This document shows positions 27,749 through 39,397 of a stretch of DNA of 64,000 nt, piece by piece (the first letter of the stretch is position 1; every line of letters begins with the position of its first letter). The DNA lies in NCBI GenBank assembly GCA_030435675.1, contig CM059624.1:8890769-8954768 (forward strand), read 5' to 3'. Source of the DNA: Steinernema hermaphroditum (taxonomy: Eukaryota; Nematoda; Chromadorea; Rhabditida; Steinernematidae). Made by a program: the position numbers and the translations under genes. A model generated the notes under the pieces. That model was given only the letters and a program-made list of their open reading frames with translations, was not told the origin of the DNA and searched no databases.

Positions 27749-30700
27749 CTAATGGCCTGCGAGTTCTCCGTGACAGTTGATGCATACACGTACTGGGTTC
27801 TTTGAGCTGGCGACCTTGGCCGTCTGGGAGCTGCAAGGCGAACAAAATATTTGACCACAGATGCGGCAGTGGTGTTTGCGGACAGTGAGGCTACAACGAA
27901 CTTCTTAGAACCGTGGAGATGTAGGAAAAGAGACCAACCTAAATTGTTTTCCACAGTGGAAGCAGTTGACCGCTTCAGAATCATCCAGCCACTTGCGGTT
28001 GAACTGCTTGGACATGTCGATCTGGAACATCCATTCTGAGTCCCTACAGTTGTAGCTCACCTGTAGTGACTGGTTGGCCCGTCCGAGTTCGTGCATCGCC
28101 GAGAGGGCGTCGTCGAATCTTCTTTTGTTCTCCATCGCACGGTCCCTCTCGAAGTCGAGGTCCGACTCGACCCTTAGACAGCGCTCCATGAGTCCCTTCC
28201 GCTCCTCGCCGAAGGTCTTCAGCTTCCTTTCCATCTCACCGTTATTCTCCCTTATCTTCTGCTGCTCCGCCTCCATCCTTCTGACGTCCTCTCGCTTCTC
28301 ATCCATTTCCCTCTCGGTCTCGTTCACTTTAAACGTAAGTTCTTCTATCAAAGATTTTTGTTCGGTCACGGTGGCTTTCATCTTCGCCTCCTTCTCCTCT
28401 GCGACTCTCTCGCTCTCCCTCTGAAAACCAACATATAAAGGCCCCTCACACTACGACTACCTTGAAAGCATCGAAAGAGATCTTCTGGGTCTCCATTTCG
28501 GCCTTCAGTGTGGCAATTTCTTCTCTGAGGCACTTTTGGGTCTCCTTGAGCTGTTCCTCCTTCTTCCGCGCTGCCTCCAACTCGCTCTCCAGCTGCACAC
28601 ACCTCTGGGACTGCTCCTCCTTGGCAGTCCGAAGACTGTTGAGCTCCTCTCGCAGGTTCTCGAGCTCCTCGTTGATGGTAATATTGACGACATTGAGGGA
28701 GTCCATCTCAGAATTCTTCTCGCTCAAGCTCAGCTCCGTTTGCTGCTGAATACGTGTTAGAATAAAACATTAAAATCCCGACAAACGACACACCAGAGAC
28801 TTCGTGTACCCCGCGATCTCCTTCTCGCACTGCTCCTTGCAGTCCTCCAGTTCTTTGATCTGCTCGCGTAGAACGTCGCCGTCCTCCTTCCTGGACTTCA
28901 GCTCCGCTGCCAGCTCTGAAATCTGTCGTTCCCTGTCCTTCAGTTGGGTCTCTGCGAACTTTTCCTTGTCGTGAAGAGTTGTGATGAGGAACTCTTTCTC
29001 GCTATAGGCCACTTTCACTTGGCTTGTGAGTTCCTGAACACGAAAGAGATCGAATCGCTTTATCCCTCGCATACCGTATACTGGCTCTGCAGAGAAGCCA
29101 AGGATTCAGTGACCTCATGGAGATTATCCTCGATCGCTTTGTTTTCTGCCTCCTGAAAAAGTAGCAGTCGTCTTCCCCTGGGTAGTGCTCACCATCGCCT
29201 CTAAGGACTTCTTGGCGTCCGCGAGCTTCGCTGTGAGCTCGTCGCAGCGAACGACGTCAGCTTGCAGCTCGGCCGCGTGCTTCTGAAGGTCGTCGATAAT
29301 TTCCTCCTTGTGGCGCAGCTCGTTTCGTCTCTCCTCCAGTGCCTTCTGAAGCTCGCTGCTTCGAGCTTCTATCACGTTTATCTTGGAAATGAGCTCCTCG
29401 TTGTGCTCGTGGTTCCGTTCGATCTGCTGCTCGAAGTCGGCCGTCTTCGCCTTCAGGTGCTCGTTGCACGAACTCACTTCCCTCTCCACTTCGCCTATCT
29501 TTGTGGTCAGTTGCGCGATAGTAGCGTTTTTCTGGAATGGGCAAACTCAAAGATCGTCGTGTGGCTCAAAGCGAACCTGGGAGACCTCCTCCTTCAAGGT
29601 GTGCAGATCCTCTAAAGTTGACTGCAGCTCAGTTGAGAGACTCTCTTCCGTGCGGGCCTTTTCGCTAAGCTGCTTCTCCAGCTGGCGCGCTTTCAGCTCC
29701 GCTGCCTCTAACTTCTCCACAGCTGATGAGATCCTCTCCCTCTCCTCCACCATCTGAGAGTCCATCTTCGCTATAATCGCCTTATCGGCTTCCGCAGCCT
29801 CTGTCAGCTAAATCTAAGGTGCCGTGGAATACAACGTCTACCGTACCTGAACAATGGTCTTCCGCGACTCCTCGAGTGCCGCCACCGCAACGTCGCACTT
29901 CTTCTTCATTTCCGTGAGTTCCTCCTCCGCGGCGTTTTCCACTTCGATCATCCGCTGCGACTTCTTGGAGCTTTCGACCTCTAACTCGCGGAACTTCTTC
30001 CGCAGCGACTCCAGTTCCTTCGACACCTTCTTTGACTCCTTCTGGGCGTCCTTGACCTGCTGCTCTTTCTCGTGCAGCTTTGAGTCGTACTCGGACTTGC
30101 TGGAGGACGCCGCCTTGGAGAGTTCTTCGATGGCGGCCACTTTCTTCACAAGTTCACCCTCGAGCGTGCCCTCCTTCTGAGATGATGCCTTTAGCTTCTC
30201 GTTGAGAACTCTTCGTTTGTTCTCCAGATCTCGGACAGCGTCGTTGATGTCGACTAAGCGCATTTCGTAGCTCGCTTTCTGGCTTCGAAGCTCTTCCGTT
30301 AGCTTTGAGATCTCAGAGGAGAGTTTCGTCTTTTCTTCATTTAGCTGTGCAAAAGCCAGATCAGCACCTCCTTCGCCTTCTTTGATCTAAACAAAGGTAC
30401 TTTCGACAAGGGCGAGTGTGCTTCGTACCTTCTCTTGCAGCTCGGCGGCATTCTTCTCGAGTTGAGCGATCTTCAAACGCAGTTTCTCTTTTGTGCTCTC
30501 CAGTTCTTTTGCTGAATCCTCCAGAGAGCCCACCGTTCGCTTAATCTCGTCAAGTTCCTTTTCCTTCGCAAAGAGCTCTTCCTTCTTAAAATACATCATG
30601 AATGACTTAGAAAGTCCTCACGCTTACCTGCTTCTCGGCGTTAGCCCGCTCTTCTCCAAGGCTCCTGGCCAAACCTTTCAACTTCTCTTCCATTTCGTCT

Positions 30701-32146
30701 TTCAGTGCCTCTTGCTTTGCCAACGCTTCCACTGAAGCCTTTTTCTCCTAAAATCGTCCTCCGTGATAAGGAATTAGAAGAGTCGCTCACCCGAAGAAGC
30801 TCGGACTGCAGCGATTCACAGTCACCGGAAAGCGATTCGATCTGCTTTTCGTAGCTGTACACTTTCTGGTCCAGATCTGACTTCAGCTTCGCCACTTCTT
30901 CTTCACTGGCTTTCGATTTTCCATCTGCTTCGGCGCTGGACGCTTTCGCGTTGTTGAGTTTTTGGAGGCTTTCTTCGAGAGCAGTCGTAAGCCGTTGCAC
31001 TTCGTTGGCGGTTTCCTTCTGGATCTCCGCTGACGCGCCAACTTTCCGCTGGAGAGCAGAGATTTCTGCGTCTCTCGAGGAGCACTCCTGGGAAAGCTTC
31101 TCGTTCCGGGAGCGCAACCTAAACGCATCTTTGCATTCAGCCCACGCCCCGAGGACTTACTCAGCAAGCTGATCTTCGGGGGCTGCATTCGATACTTGTT
31201 CCCTCAGCTCGTCAATTAGGGCCTGATGACTGAAACAGTACATAACGGAGGATCTGTCGAAGCGAACGTACTCGGACTGCTCGGTCTTCAGATTCTCTAT
31301 CGTCTGCAGATGCTCTTGTATTTCTTCCTCCTTTTGTTCCGTGATATGGTCCAGCAGCCGTTGTACTCTAACCAGCTCGGTTCCCAACACGTGGACGTCG
31401 TCTTCGCTCGGTCTTTGGGCCAGCTGCGCCTCGAGCTCCCTTTTGTCGCGCTCCAGAACATCAACGAGTCCCTGGTACCTGCGGATGTCCTCCTGGGAAA
31501 TTTCCTTCATACTGACGGCTTCTTCGTTGGTCTCCTGGAGGTTCTTCATCGTGCTGCTCAGCTCCGCTAGTCTGGCGATGACGTCGTTCTTGTCGCGTTT
31601 GGCGCCAGCTAAATCACGTTCCACTTCAAGCAGTCTCTGGGTGAGCATGGATTTCCCCGCCTCCAGAGCCTGAATCTGTTGCAACAAGTAGGGTACTTCG
31701 CCCTCTGGTACGTCAGTCGAGGCAGCCACCACGCTCTGCAGTCGATCAAGCTCTTTCTTGATCTCTGAGGAGTAGCGCTTCTCGTCCCGGAGCTGCGCCA
31801 TGAGGTTTGCGATCCTGGTCGGCTCGGCGAGGTCGTCGAAGTAGGACGAAGCCGAAACTGAGGGGGAGAGCGTCTGCGGCTCCAGGGCGCGGCTCGGAGA
31901 GTGCGTCGGGAAGTGCTGCTGTAGGTCGTCCGGCGACGGGAAGCGAACCATGCAGATGGGGCAGAGGAAGCCCTCTGCAGAGGCGCTGATGTCCGCATTC
32001 GGATTTCCGAAGGAGGTATCGTTCACCAGCACCTCGTGCCGCGGCTGAAAACTGCTTGTGACGATCAGTTGCACAAGAGCGCCTACCTCTCCGTTAACGG
32101 TCGCGTTGACGGCGCTCGTGACTTGCTGCTTCAGTTTTCGGAGCAT
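27749..32146 (-). CDS. EEA1: Early endosome antigen 1 (Rab5 effector, FYVE protein)
   Basis: EEA1 tethers early endosomes: its N-terminal zinc finger binds Rab5 and its C-terminal FYVE finger binds PtdIns3P. The ends match this design. Near residue 50 to 75 there is a C2H2 finger (GFLCPICMVRF then DLQQHFPTH). The C-terminus has a FYVE finger: WLDDSEAVNCFHCGKQF spliced to LTVRKHHCRICGQIFC, then NPVRVCINCHGELAGH. The basic R(K)HHCR core is intact. Between them lies one very long coiled coil rich in Glu, Lys and Leu, spread over many exons with 40 to 50 nt introns. The ATG at 32146 follows a CTTTCCAG acceptor. The opposite strand shows long serine-rich frames that are shadows of the coiled coil. 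Confidence 0.93.
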
Positions 32147-32825
32147 CACGATCTAAGTTACCTGGAAAGAGCGAAAATTAGGCGACAGTTGGGAAGAGAG
32201 TAGCGCGTGGAACGACCGTACGGCCGAATCTTCGCCATCGATCGATTACCGAAATCTAAAGCGAACGTCGCGGAAACGGGAGTTGAATAAACGGAAAGTT
32301 AGATGCGCGCGCGTGGTCAGAGCCGGGCGAAGAGAGAGCGAGTGCAGACCGAACGGCGAGCATAAACAAATTCGCACAAACGCCTGTCATCATATTTGCG
32401 CCACCTTGATAAGCACTGCTATCATCTTGGGAGGCTACGTGATCGGGAACTCCGCCTTTTGCAGTTCCATGTGTCGAGAATCACAAAAAACGATCGATCT
32501 GTGGTGAACCTAAGCGGCGAGTGGATTATTGTACTGTATTCGTGTGCTAGAACTTGATCTGGCGAATCACAGCGAATCTTTGCTGCACAGAATCACAGCT
32601 GATCACGGGGAACTGACAACGTCTGTTTATTCGATTTGTATAACAATCAACACTGATGATTAAAATGTGGTAATAAATAACTGAATAAATACGAAATAAA
32701 TATGTGCACTCAGGAGGGGCGGGTATGAACATGGATACGGAAGGGACCGACTCGGATTCCGTCGGGAATCGGTTAAAGCGAGTACAGGGCGAAGAGGGTA
32801 AATACAGGGGCAGAGGGTATCGGAT
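32147..32825. other. Intergenic region between bZIP and EEA1 genes
   Basis: This 680-bp spacer lies upstream of EEA1 and downstream of the bZIP gene (both minus strand). The half nearer the bZIP gene is AT-rich (32600-32720); the half nearer EEA1 is GC-rich and likely promoter or outron. No coding sequence recognised. Confidence 0.45.
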
Positions 32826-33464
32826 CTACGTGGTCGAGGAGGGGATCGCCGCGAGGTGCGTCGTAGGAGACGAGAGGATGAGGACACGAAGCCGGGTGGT
32901 CTCTTCGCGAAGTTTGTGCACTTCTACTTTCAACCGGATGTTCTCCTGTTCCAGAATCGTTGCCTTCACGGCGATCTCGTCTTCCTGAAACTGTTGGGGT
33001 GAGGGCCCGGGAGCCGGACAAACCTTTTGTCTTCTGGAGTCGCGACTCCGCTTGGCGGCGTCGTTGTTCTTTCGGCGGCGTTCCCAGTAGGCGTCGTCCT
33101 TGACCATCTCCTTCTTGCGTTTCATCGCCTGGTCGTTCCGCACGATCACGCGGCGCTGCTGGGCACCGTTGACGCTACCCGCTTCGCTGTCACTCGTCGA
33201 GGAGGTCACCAGGTGTGCACCTGAGGGCTGCTCGCTCGATTCCGCAGGTACGGTGCTTTGCTGGGGCTCCGCTATTACCGTATCATACGTCTTCAAGTTC
33301 GAATCGGCCGCCTCGGTCACACACTTCTGGTCGTCTTTGAGGATCGGGAGGAAGCCGGGCGCGACGAAGTGGTTGAGCGGGTTCAGCGGATTGATCAACG
33401 AAGTGTGGCTGAGGTGCGGCATGTAGACAGCCGATGCATTGTGGAGGTCGTAGGGAAGGAAGCC
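32826..33464 (-). CDS. PAR-type bZIP transcription factor
   Basis: The DNA-binding basic region reads KDDAYWERRRKNNDAAKRSR followed by DSRRQK. The leucine zipper is on the next exon and begins EDEIAVKATILEQENIRLK. KDDAYWERRRKNN-AAKRSRD-RR is diagnostic of the PAR/HLF-TEF-DBP group, which in C. elegans includes CES-2 and ATF-2. The intron between basic region and zipper is about 42 nt, ending CAGTTTCAG. The first in-frame ATG is at 33422, but the frame stays open to a CCCTTCTAG acceptor at 33465. The gene may therefore have upstream exons I could not identify, or this acceptor may be a trans-splice site. The segment before the basic region is Ser/Glu-rich and poorly conserved. Confidence 0.88.
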   Translation of the reverse strand, partial: GFLPYDLHNASAVYMPHLSHTSLINPLNPLNHFVAPGFLPILKDDQKCVTEAADSNLKTYDTVIAEPQQSTVPAESSEQPSGAHLVTSSTSDSEAGSVNGAQQRRVIVRNDQAMKRKKEMVKDDAYWERRRKNNDAAKRSRDSRRQKVCPAPGPSPQQFQEDEIAVKATILEQENIRLKVEVHKLREETTRLRVLILSSPTTHLAAIPSSTT

Positions 33465-35130
33465 CTAGAAGGGAGAGTTTGAGAGGCTTTGGTGTCGAGA
33501 GGTGCCTGGAGGGGACGGGCGGAGGGCAAGGGGAGCATGCTTCGGAAGTGGACTGCCGGGGCAGTGCATGCTTAGTAGGGACAAAACAAGCGCAGAGAGA
33601 GTGAAAATAATTAAGTATGCAACAACAAAACAAGAAGAAAACTGGTTACGGCCGGTAAACTGGACGGAAACGCCGACCCAAAGCGATTAATCCGCGACGT
33701 AGCGGATGGTACCCGGTGGCACCGGGCGCGACTCGGCTCATGACCAGGGCGCTATTTCGGAGGATTTTGGAAGGAGAGCCCGGAGAAGAGCCGATCTGGT
33801 GACAGATGGGAGAGGAGGAATCGGTAGAGCGAGTGCCTCACTTCAAGGGACTTCGGGAGCTAGAGGGTCGAGGGAACGAACCGTTTTGTAGGTAGCAGCG
33901 GAGGAGTGGTGTTGCGAGAGAGAGGTCATCCCAGAAGAGACTTCGGAGGCATCCGCAGAAGCCGAGGGGACGATTCTGCGCGGGATTCCAGAGGACGCGG
34001 AAAGAGAAAGCGACGGGACGTGTCGAGGGCGACAAAATGAAAGGGAAATGATTCGGCGCAAGGGAAATTCGGTCACCCAATTCTGACGTCCGAGTTCCAC
34101 TTTTCCCTTTCGTTCTTCCAAGAGCGCCGCTGGGAAAGCAACGCGAGGGGACGGCGGCGGGGTTTCGGGGATGGATGTCGCGCGGACGTCGGCGACGGGT
34201 GAAATCCAGAACGAAAGCGAAAGTGGATGCGCGAAAGGGAAATCGGAAGACTCCGGAGTCGGACGCCCTTCGGTCGCCTGTCGAAATATTTCGTCTGATG
34301 AATCCAGGGGTCCGGATACTGTAGCTTCTTCAGTAGCAACTATCGTCTGCTGTTGAAGAAAGTGTCTTCCGTAGAGGGTTTTGCCTCTAGGAGCCTCCGC
34401 CTTGCGTAATCCCCAGCGAAGAGTCCCAAAAAACTACGCTTTTTTCCTCTACGCGCCGTTGTTCGCGGAATCGGGGACACTAGGTCACCGAAGCCTCGAC
34501 GTCACGATCGCTTTATTCAAATCGCGCGGCGATCGCCCGCGGAGTGATGCAACCGAATGAAACATTGCGATTGCACTTATCTTTTCTCTCCTCCCGCGTA
34601 TCCACAATGGTGCACGCATAACAGCTCAACTGTTGGGTCATCCACGGCGACAAAGAAAAGTGAACTGCGCTCTTCTCCTGGATAAATCAGCTGTCTCGGG
34701 AAGGCACTTTGTCGTAATCAAGCTGTCAAGAAGGTCCTGAGTGCGTTCAAACCAGCCTGATAACTCTCAGCGACGTCGGTTTTTGGGCCGAGACGGCCAC
34801 CGTGTTTGCTCAGATCTGTTTGTTGCCTGGAATTGTTTCGTCCGCGAAACGCGTCGAACTAGGCGCACAACTGACGGACAACTGACGACGCCCGAGGACA
34901 TATAGTGTGCCAGTTTAACTTTTTCGTGGGTGCCGACGCTGAGCGCCTTCCTTGAGTCGAAGAACCCGCTTGATCGAGAGTGATCTCACCGGCGATGACT
35001 CACGAGGTACAAAGTGTCCTCAGCCGGCAGGCCACATTCCCCGGCGGCCGAGAATAACACCTGTGCGGCCCCGCCTCCGGAGCCTCGGAATCCCCTCGGA
35101 GGGCGCCAGTCGTGCCGTCGAGCGAGAGCG
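33465..35130. other. Region between bZIP gene and MIG-18-like gene 2
   Basis: This 1.7-kb GC-rich stretch separates divergent genes. It probably holds regulatory sequence and perhaps undetected 5' exons of the bZIP gene. Several Arg/Ser/Pro-rich frames occur on both strands (for example 34073-34339 on minus), but none resembles a known family. No repeat was seen. Confidence 0.4.
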
Positions 35131-36250
35131 ATGTTGTCCTCCTCTTTCTTTCCCCAGCGTTTATCGTTCCTCCCAATTCTGGTCCTCCTCGCCGGAATTT
35201 CCCTCTCTGAGGCCTCGGTGTGTCGCTACGGGAAGGGGACCCAACAGAACGGCGAGAAATGGGTATGACTCCGCTACGGGTCTCGTCGACCTAAACGAAA
35301 CCTTCAGCTCGAGAAGAACCTCTTCGTCATGCAGTGCAAAGTGGAGTCCAACGGGGCGTGGAAAGTGGAGGTGGTCGGATGCCGTCTCCCTTCGGGCACT
35401 GACGTCCCTCTCAACGGAAGTGTCGAGGAGAACGACTCTCAATGGTGCAGCGAGGTCCGCGACAGCGGTGACTCTTGTCTTTAGGAACTGCACGGTAGGT
35501 CAGGACGGGACCATTCTGCTGCAGCAGGGAAGCACCAAGTGCGACGGACACGACGTCGGTGAGTGTCCTCGAGAGCGCAGTCCTACGGCGTTTTTCAGGA
35601 ACCCGCTGGGTGGACCGCGCCTTCGAACTCGAGTGCCGATCGGGCGGCATCCAGGTAACTACACTGCTCCGAAAGTAGTTCAGTACCGTAATCTAGAAGC
35701 TCGTCTCCTGCATCAGCGACGACGGAACGAAGATTCCCGTCAATGGATCAGTGCGCAAAAACGGATTTAACCTGACATGTCAGCAGTTTTCCAACGGAAC
35801 GGTCATTCTCCATGGAACGAAGACCGTGAACGCGCAGTCGCGGACCGGAGAGGTGATCATGAAGTGCCTCGACGAGAAGAACAACGCCCACGATATTGGT
35901 GAGTCGGTCTCCAAAAGCGTCTTATTCCTTCTTCAGGTACTTGGTGGATCGAAAACGAGAGGTTCAACAAGACATGCAACAGGAACGGCGTTGTTGAAAT
36001 CGCGAACTGCTATGTTGACAAGGTGAGGAAGGGAGGTTGCGGAGCAGTGGCTCGCTCCACTGGACGATCGTCCCTTCGGTCGTCAGCTCCGAGGGGCTGG
36101 TGCAAGGGACGCTAATACCGTACCTCTCAGGATGGCATCCGGGTACCCATCGGCGGAGTCCTCATTGTCGGAAACGTGAAGTACTCCTGCGAGATGACGG
36201 ATCAAGGCACCATCCGATTCACCGCCGGACCCAAAGACGCCGCACTCTAA
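35131..36250 (+). CDS. Secreted protein with repeated MIG-18-like fibronectin type I modules (copy 2)
   Basis: The protein starts with a signal peptide (LSFLPILVLLAGISLSEAS) and then carries the same modules as copy 1: CRYGKGTQQNGEKW, NLFVMQCKVESNGAW, TRWVDRAFELECRSGG, FNLTCQQFSNGTVI, VIMKCLDEKNN, TWWIENERFNKTCNRNG and a final VGNVKYSCEMTDQGTI. Exons are separated by introns of about 40 to 90 nt, and module boundaries tend to fall at introns, as in copy 1. The gene is on the opposite strand about 12.5 kb from copy 1. The architecture (signal peptide, about five C/W modules, no membrane segment) suggests a small matrix or cuticle-associated secreted protein; function unknown. Confidence 0.82.
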
Positions 36251-36415
36251 AGCCTCCCTCTTTAACTATATGGCACCTTAAATATTTTCATCTCCACGTG
36301 TATGAGGTACCGAGTAGCGTTCCTGAACGATAAACCTTTTTCTTCACAAAGTAACAACAATAACAACGTAACAACAAGATAACAAAAAGTAAACAACGAA
36401 ATCCTGCACATCCGT

Positions 36416-37891
36416 TCAATTCTCGTGTTTGAAAGCCCCACATCGCCGCATTGCAGCGTTGGACATGTCTAACGGATCGAAGTCGTACCGGGTTTGACCC
36501 CTTCCACGGCGCGGAAATTTTCCGCCCCTTCGGTCACCGTCATCCGCGTTCACCATCTGTGGGCGTTTTCCTCCTCTGAAGCCTCCTCGGAATCCACCAC
36601 GATTTCCGCCACGCCCACCGCGTCCGCGGCCGCCTCGACCGGAGCTAGCGCGTTGCTGAAGAGGCACCGGAGGATGATATGAGCTCAGCGTTGGAATGCA
36701 AACCTTTTGGTACTCGGATCGTTGGGAATCGCGCAATTCTTGCGCTTCTTGCTCACTCAGTGTGGTGAATCCGTGACATTCTCTTCCAAGTGTGACGATG
36801 AAGACCGGATGATCGATCACAATGCGGTTACGCAGGTTGTCCAGGATACTCTTCGAAGTGTCGATACAATAGTATCTGAAAGCAGGGATGCACTCATGCG
36901 CGTTAGAGTGCCACAACCTTTCCATGGTCTCCGCTGGCACCTTCATGTACATCACAACGTTTTCCATCGCTGCATCAAAGAACGGCGTCATCTTCTGTTC
37001 ATCTAAATCTGATCGCGAAACAACCGGACCGACCTAAAGCATAAAGGTGAAGCATTGACATAAAATACGCCTCTCACCTTTTTTGGCTTTACAAACTGAC
37101 GCAACAGCGTAGAAACAGTAAGAGAGTCGGGAATTCCATGTACCGTATACACATATTCGGTCACCGGTTTCCGAACTTCAGTAGGAGTAGAGTCGTTAAC
37201 AAAAAATTCGCCTTCCTGCACTTCTGCTTTGTCAACCGAGTCGGCCTCGACAGGCTCGTCTTCCTTGAGGAATTTCATGTCCACCGTCCACATAACCGTG
37301 TCAGAGAACTGCTCATGTCGCGATCCATCAGCCACTGGAGGAAAATGTGTAAATAACGGGAAGCTATCATCGATATTCCTACCGTGGTCCTTTCCGAACT
37401 TCAGCCATACATGTCTACGATGGCACGCAGACAAGAGATAGCGATCGACGGAACTCAGCGATTGTTCCTCTGAGTTTTCGGGAAGACCCGACGCTTCCGT
37501 GTTTTCCTGGGAAATTCCCTCGACTTCCTCCTTGACAACCGAGTGACCATTGCCTCGCTGGGACAGCTGTTCTGAACCGAGAGTGCTTCTGATGTCGCTA
37601 AAGAACTTCTGATCCCGTATCGACGCAGCGTCGTCGTATTCCGAGAACTTCTTTACTTCATCGTACGGCTGCCTGGTCCCGTCGCACTGAAATGTAAACT
37701 GGGTGAAGACAAATGACAGAACAGTAACTTACGTTCTTGTCCATCTTGTGTTGCTTCGAGCAAGAAAGAGAGCAAGTCTTCATCGCGCATTTCGGGCATC
37801 TGTATATGAACTTCTGCTGCTCACACTGCTCGCACAGAGAAGTGCCAAGGCCCGCAGCCCCTGTGCCCAGCATAACTTGCTCCTCGTCCAT
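36416..37891 (-). CDS. ZNHIT6: Box C/D snoRNP assembly factor ZNHIT6/BCD1
   Basis: BCD1 controls box C/D snoRNP biogenesis together with R2TP in the nucleus. The N-terminal HIT-type zinc finger is intact: CEQCEQQKFIYRCPKC then CSLSCSKQHK, spliced to CDGTRQPYDE. The conserved C-terminal block YCIDTSKSILDNLRNRIVI followed by DHPVFIVTL corresponds to the signature LDNLRNKVIIEYP of BCD1. The protein then ends in an RGG-rich tail (GRGGRGRGGRGG and FRGGFRGGKR, near 36530-36640), which suggests RNA binding and which I do not remember from vertebrate orthologues. A short intron probably separates SEYQK from QRASSG. The ATG directly follows a TTTCAG acceptor, which argues for spliced-leader addition at this start. 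Confidence 0.88.
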
Positions 37892-38091
37892 CTGAAAGTA
37901 GCGCTAGAAAAGAAACGGCTAGTTTCGTTTAAATGAAAAATAGCGAAGACGGGGAAAAGCAACGCAATAAAAACGCATTGACGCCACCAACAAAAAGAAA
38001 TCATATGGAATAGGCAGGGATGGCGAATATAGGAGGTCTTGACGCGCTATTGCGCGAACTGCGGGAACCGGTGCCGCAGGCCGATTTGCTG

Positions 38092-38172
38092 CCAGGCCGA
38101 TTTGCTGCCCTCAGGATGTTCGTGGCGGGACCACCCGGCCAATCTGCTTCCTCCTCCAGGCCAACTTGCTGC
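38092..38172. repeat. Left arm of an inverted repeat (partner 39318-39397)
   Basis: About 80 bp (CCAGGCCGATTTGCTGCCCT at its start, GGCCAACTTGCTGC at its end) recur in reverse orientation at 39318-39397 with few changes. The pair flanks 1.15 kb that includes the second PIF-like foldback element. The core GCCGATTTGCTGCC also occurs reversed at about 40925-40945, so the arms may belong to a larger, rearranged element. Confidence 0.75.
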
Positions 38173-38689
38173 CCTCGCATTTCTGACCGCTTTCGTGCGT
38201 TTTTTTTACTATTAGTTTCGAGTCCAAGTTGGAGTCTGAACATCGCTACAGATATGCCAGGAATACTTCCAAATTCACACCTCCAAAACAAGAAGACGTC
38301 TTGTTTTGCTCCGTCAACAACGGGCATCGGCACTTTCAAGGAGATATAAAACATTTGCAAACAACCTAAGTTTAGGAGTCTAGCCCAGGGCCTATTTGGA
38401 CCTGGCACCACCGCCATGATTTGCTCATCTTTGCCTATGTTTTTAAAACGGAGTTTAGGAGTCTGGTTAATACTATGTACGCATAAATACTATTGATCAG
38501 AACGAGCACTGGATGAGGTGCAGGCTTAACAAAACTGAATCTGTAATGAGTCATAACAAGCATATTAGCAAGCTGCACCGAAACAGAGAGTGGCTCATAG
38601 ATTTCGATCTACAATTGGGAGCTATTGCTCTAGGACTTACCATTTCTGTATTTGACGCCGTCCATACCAATACTTGGCTGGTGTACTAA

Positions 38690-39195
38690 CAAGGGAAGGA
38701 CCCGAAGTGTAACACTCCGATTTGGCTGAAAATTTGTGGGCGTATAGCGCAGCCCGGGACTAAGAAAACGCACACAGTTTGAGCTGCTGAAAATTAGACC
38801 AAGGTACCTAAAAGAGGTCTTTAATTGTAAGGTATCCTGGTGCGATGTCCCTGAAGCCTCAAAATATACGGTATTATTGTCAGTATTTGTCGTTTTTTTG
38901 ACCGGTTTTCGTGCTAAAAGAACATGGTTGTTAATTTACAATGTTAATTTTCGTTCCAAATGCCGAAAACCTTAGAAAATCGGTGAAAAAAACGAAAAAC
39001 ACTGACAATAATACCGTATATTTTGAGGCTTCAGGGACATCGCACCAGAATACCTTACAATTAAAGACCCCTTTTAGGTACCTTGGTCTAATTTTCAGCA
39101 GCTCAAACTATGTGCGTTTTCTTAGTCCCGGGCTCGCTATACGCCCCACAAATTTTCAGCGAAATCGGAGTGTCACACTTCGGGTCCTTCCCTTG
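38690..39195. mobile_element. PIF/Harbinger-like foldback element (copy 2)
   Basis: Inverted arms of about 235 bp start CAAGGGAAGGACCCGAAGTG on the left and mirror on the right. TAA flanks both sides (38687-38689 and 39196-39198), again as C-TAA-element-TAA-G. The terminal CAAGGGA and the CTAAG target are the same as in the copy at 23438-24206, but the interiors are unrelated. The arms diverge toward the centre. No coding sequence inside. Confidence 0.82.
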
Positions 39196-39317
39196 TAAGC
39201 TAAAACTGCGGCGAAGAATGTATTTGATCACCAACCATCATTCCCGAACCGTCCCATGTGATCAATTTTGTCCACTTTGGACCACTATAGCACAAAAATG
39301 GCCAAAAAATAGTAAGC

Positions 39318-39397
39318 GCAGCAAGTTGGCCTGGAGGAGGAAGCAGATTGGCCGGATGGACCCGCCACGAACACCCTGAGGGCAGGAAATCGGCCTG
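39318..39397. repeat. Right arm of an inverted repeat (partner 38092-38172)
   Basis: This is the reverse copy of the 38092-38172 arm. It includes GGACCCGCCACGAACACCC, the reverse form of the dispersed motif GTTCGTGGCGGGACC. It abuts directly the left end of foldback element A. Confidence 0.75.

Noticed and set aside
27905..31570. Long plus-strand serine/leucine-rich frames opposite EEA1
   Set aside because: They are antisense shadows of the Glu/Lys/Leu-rich coiled coil.
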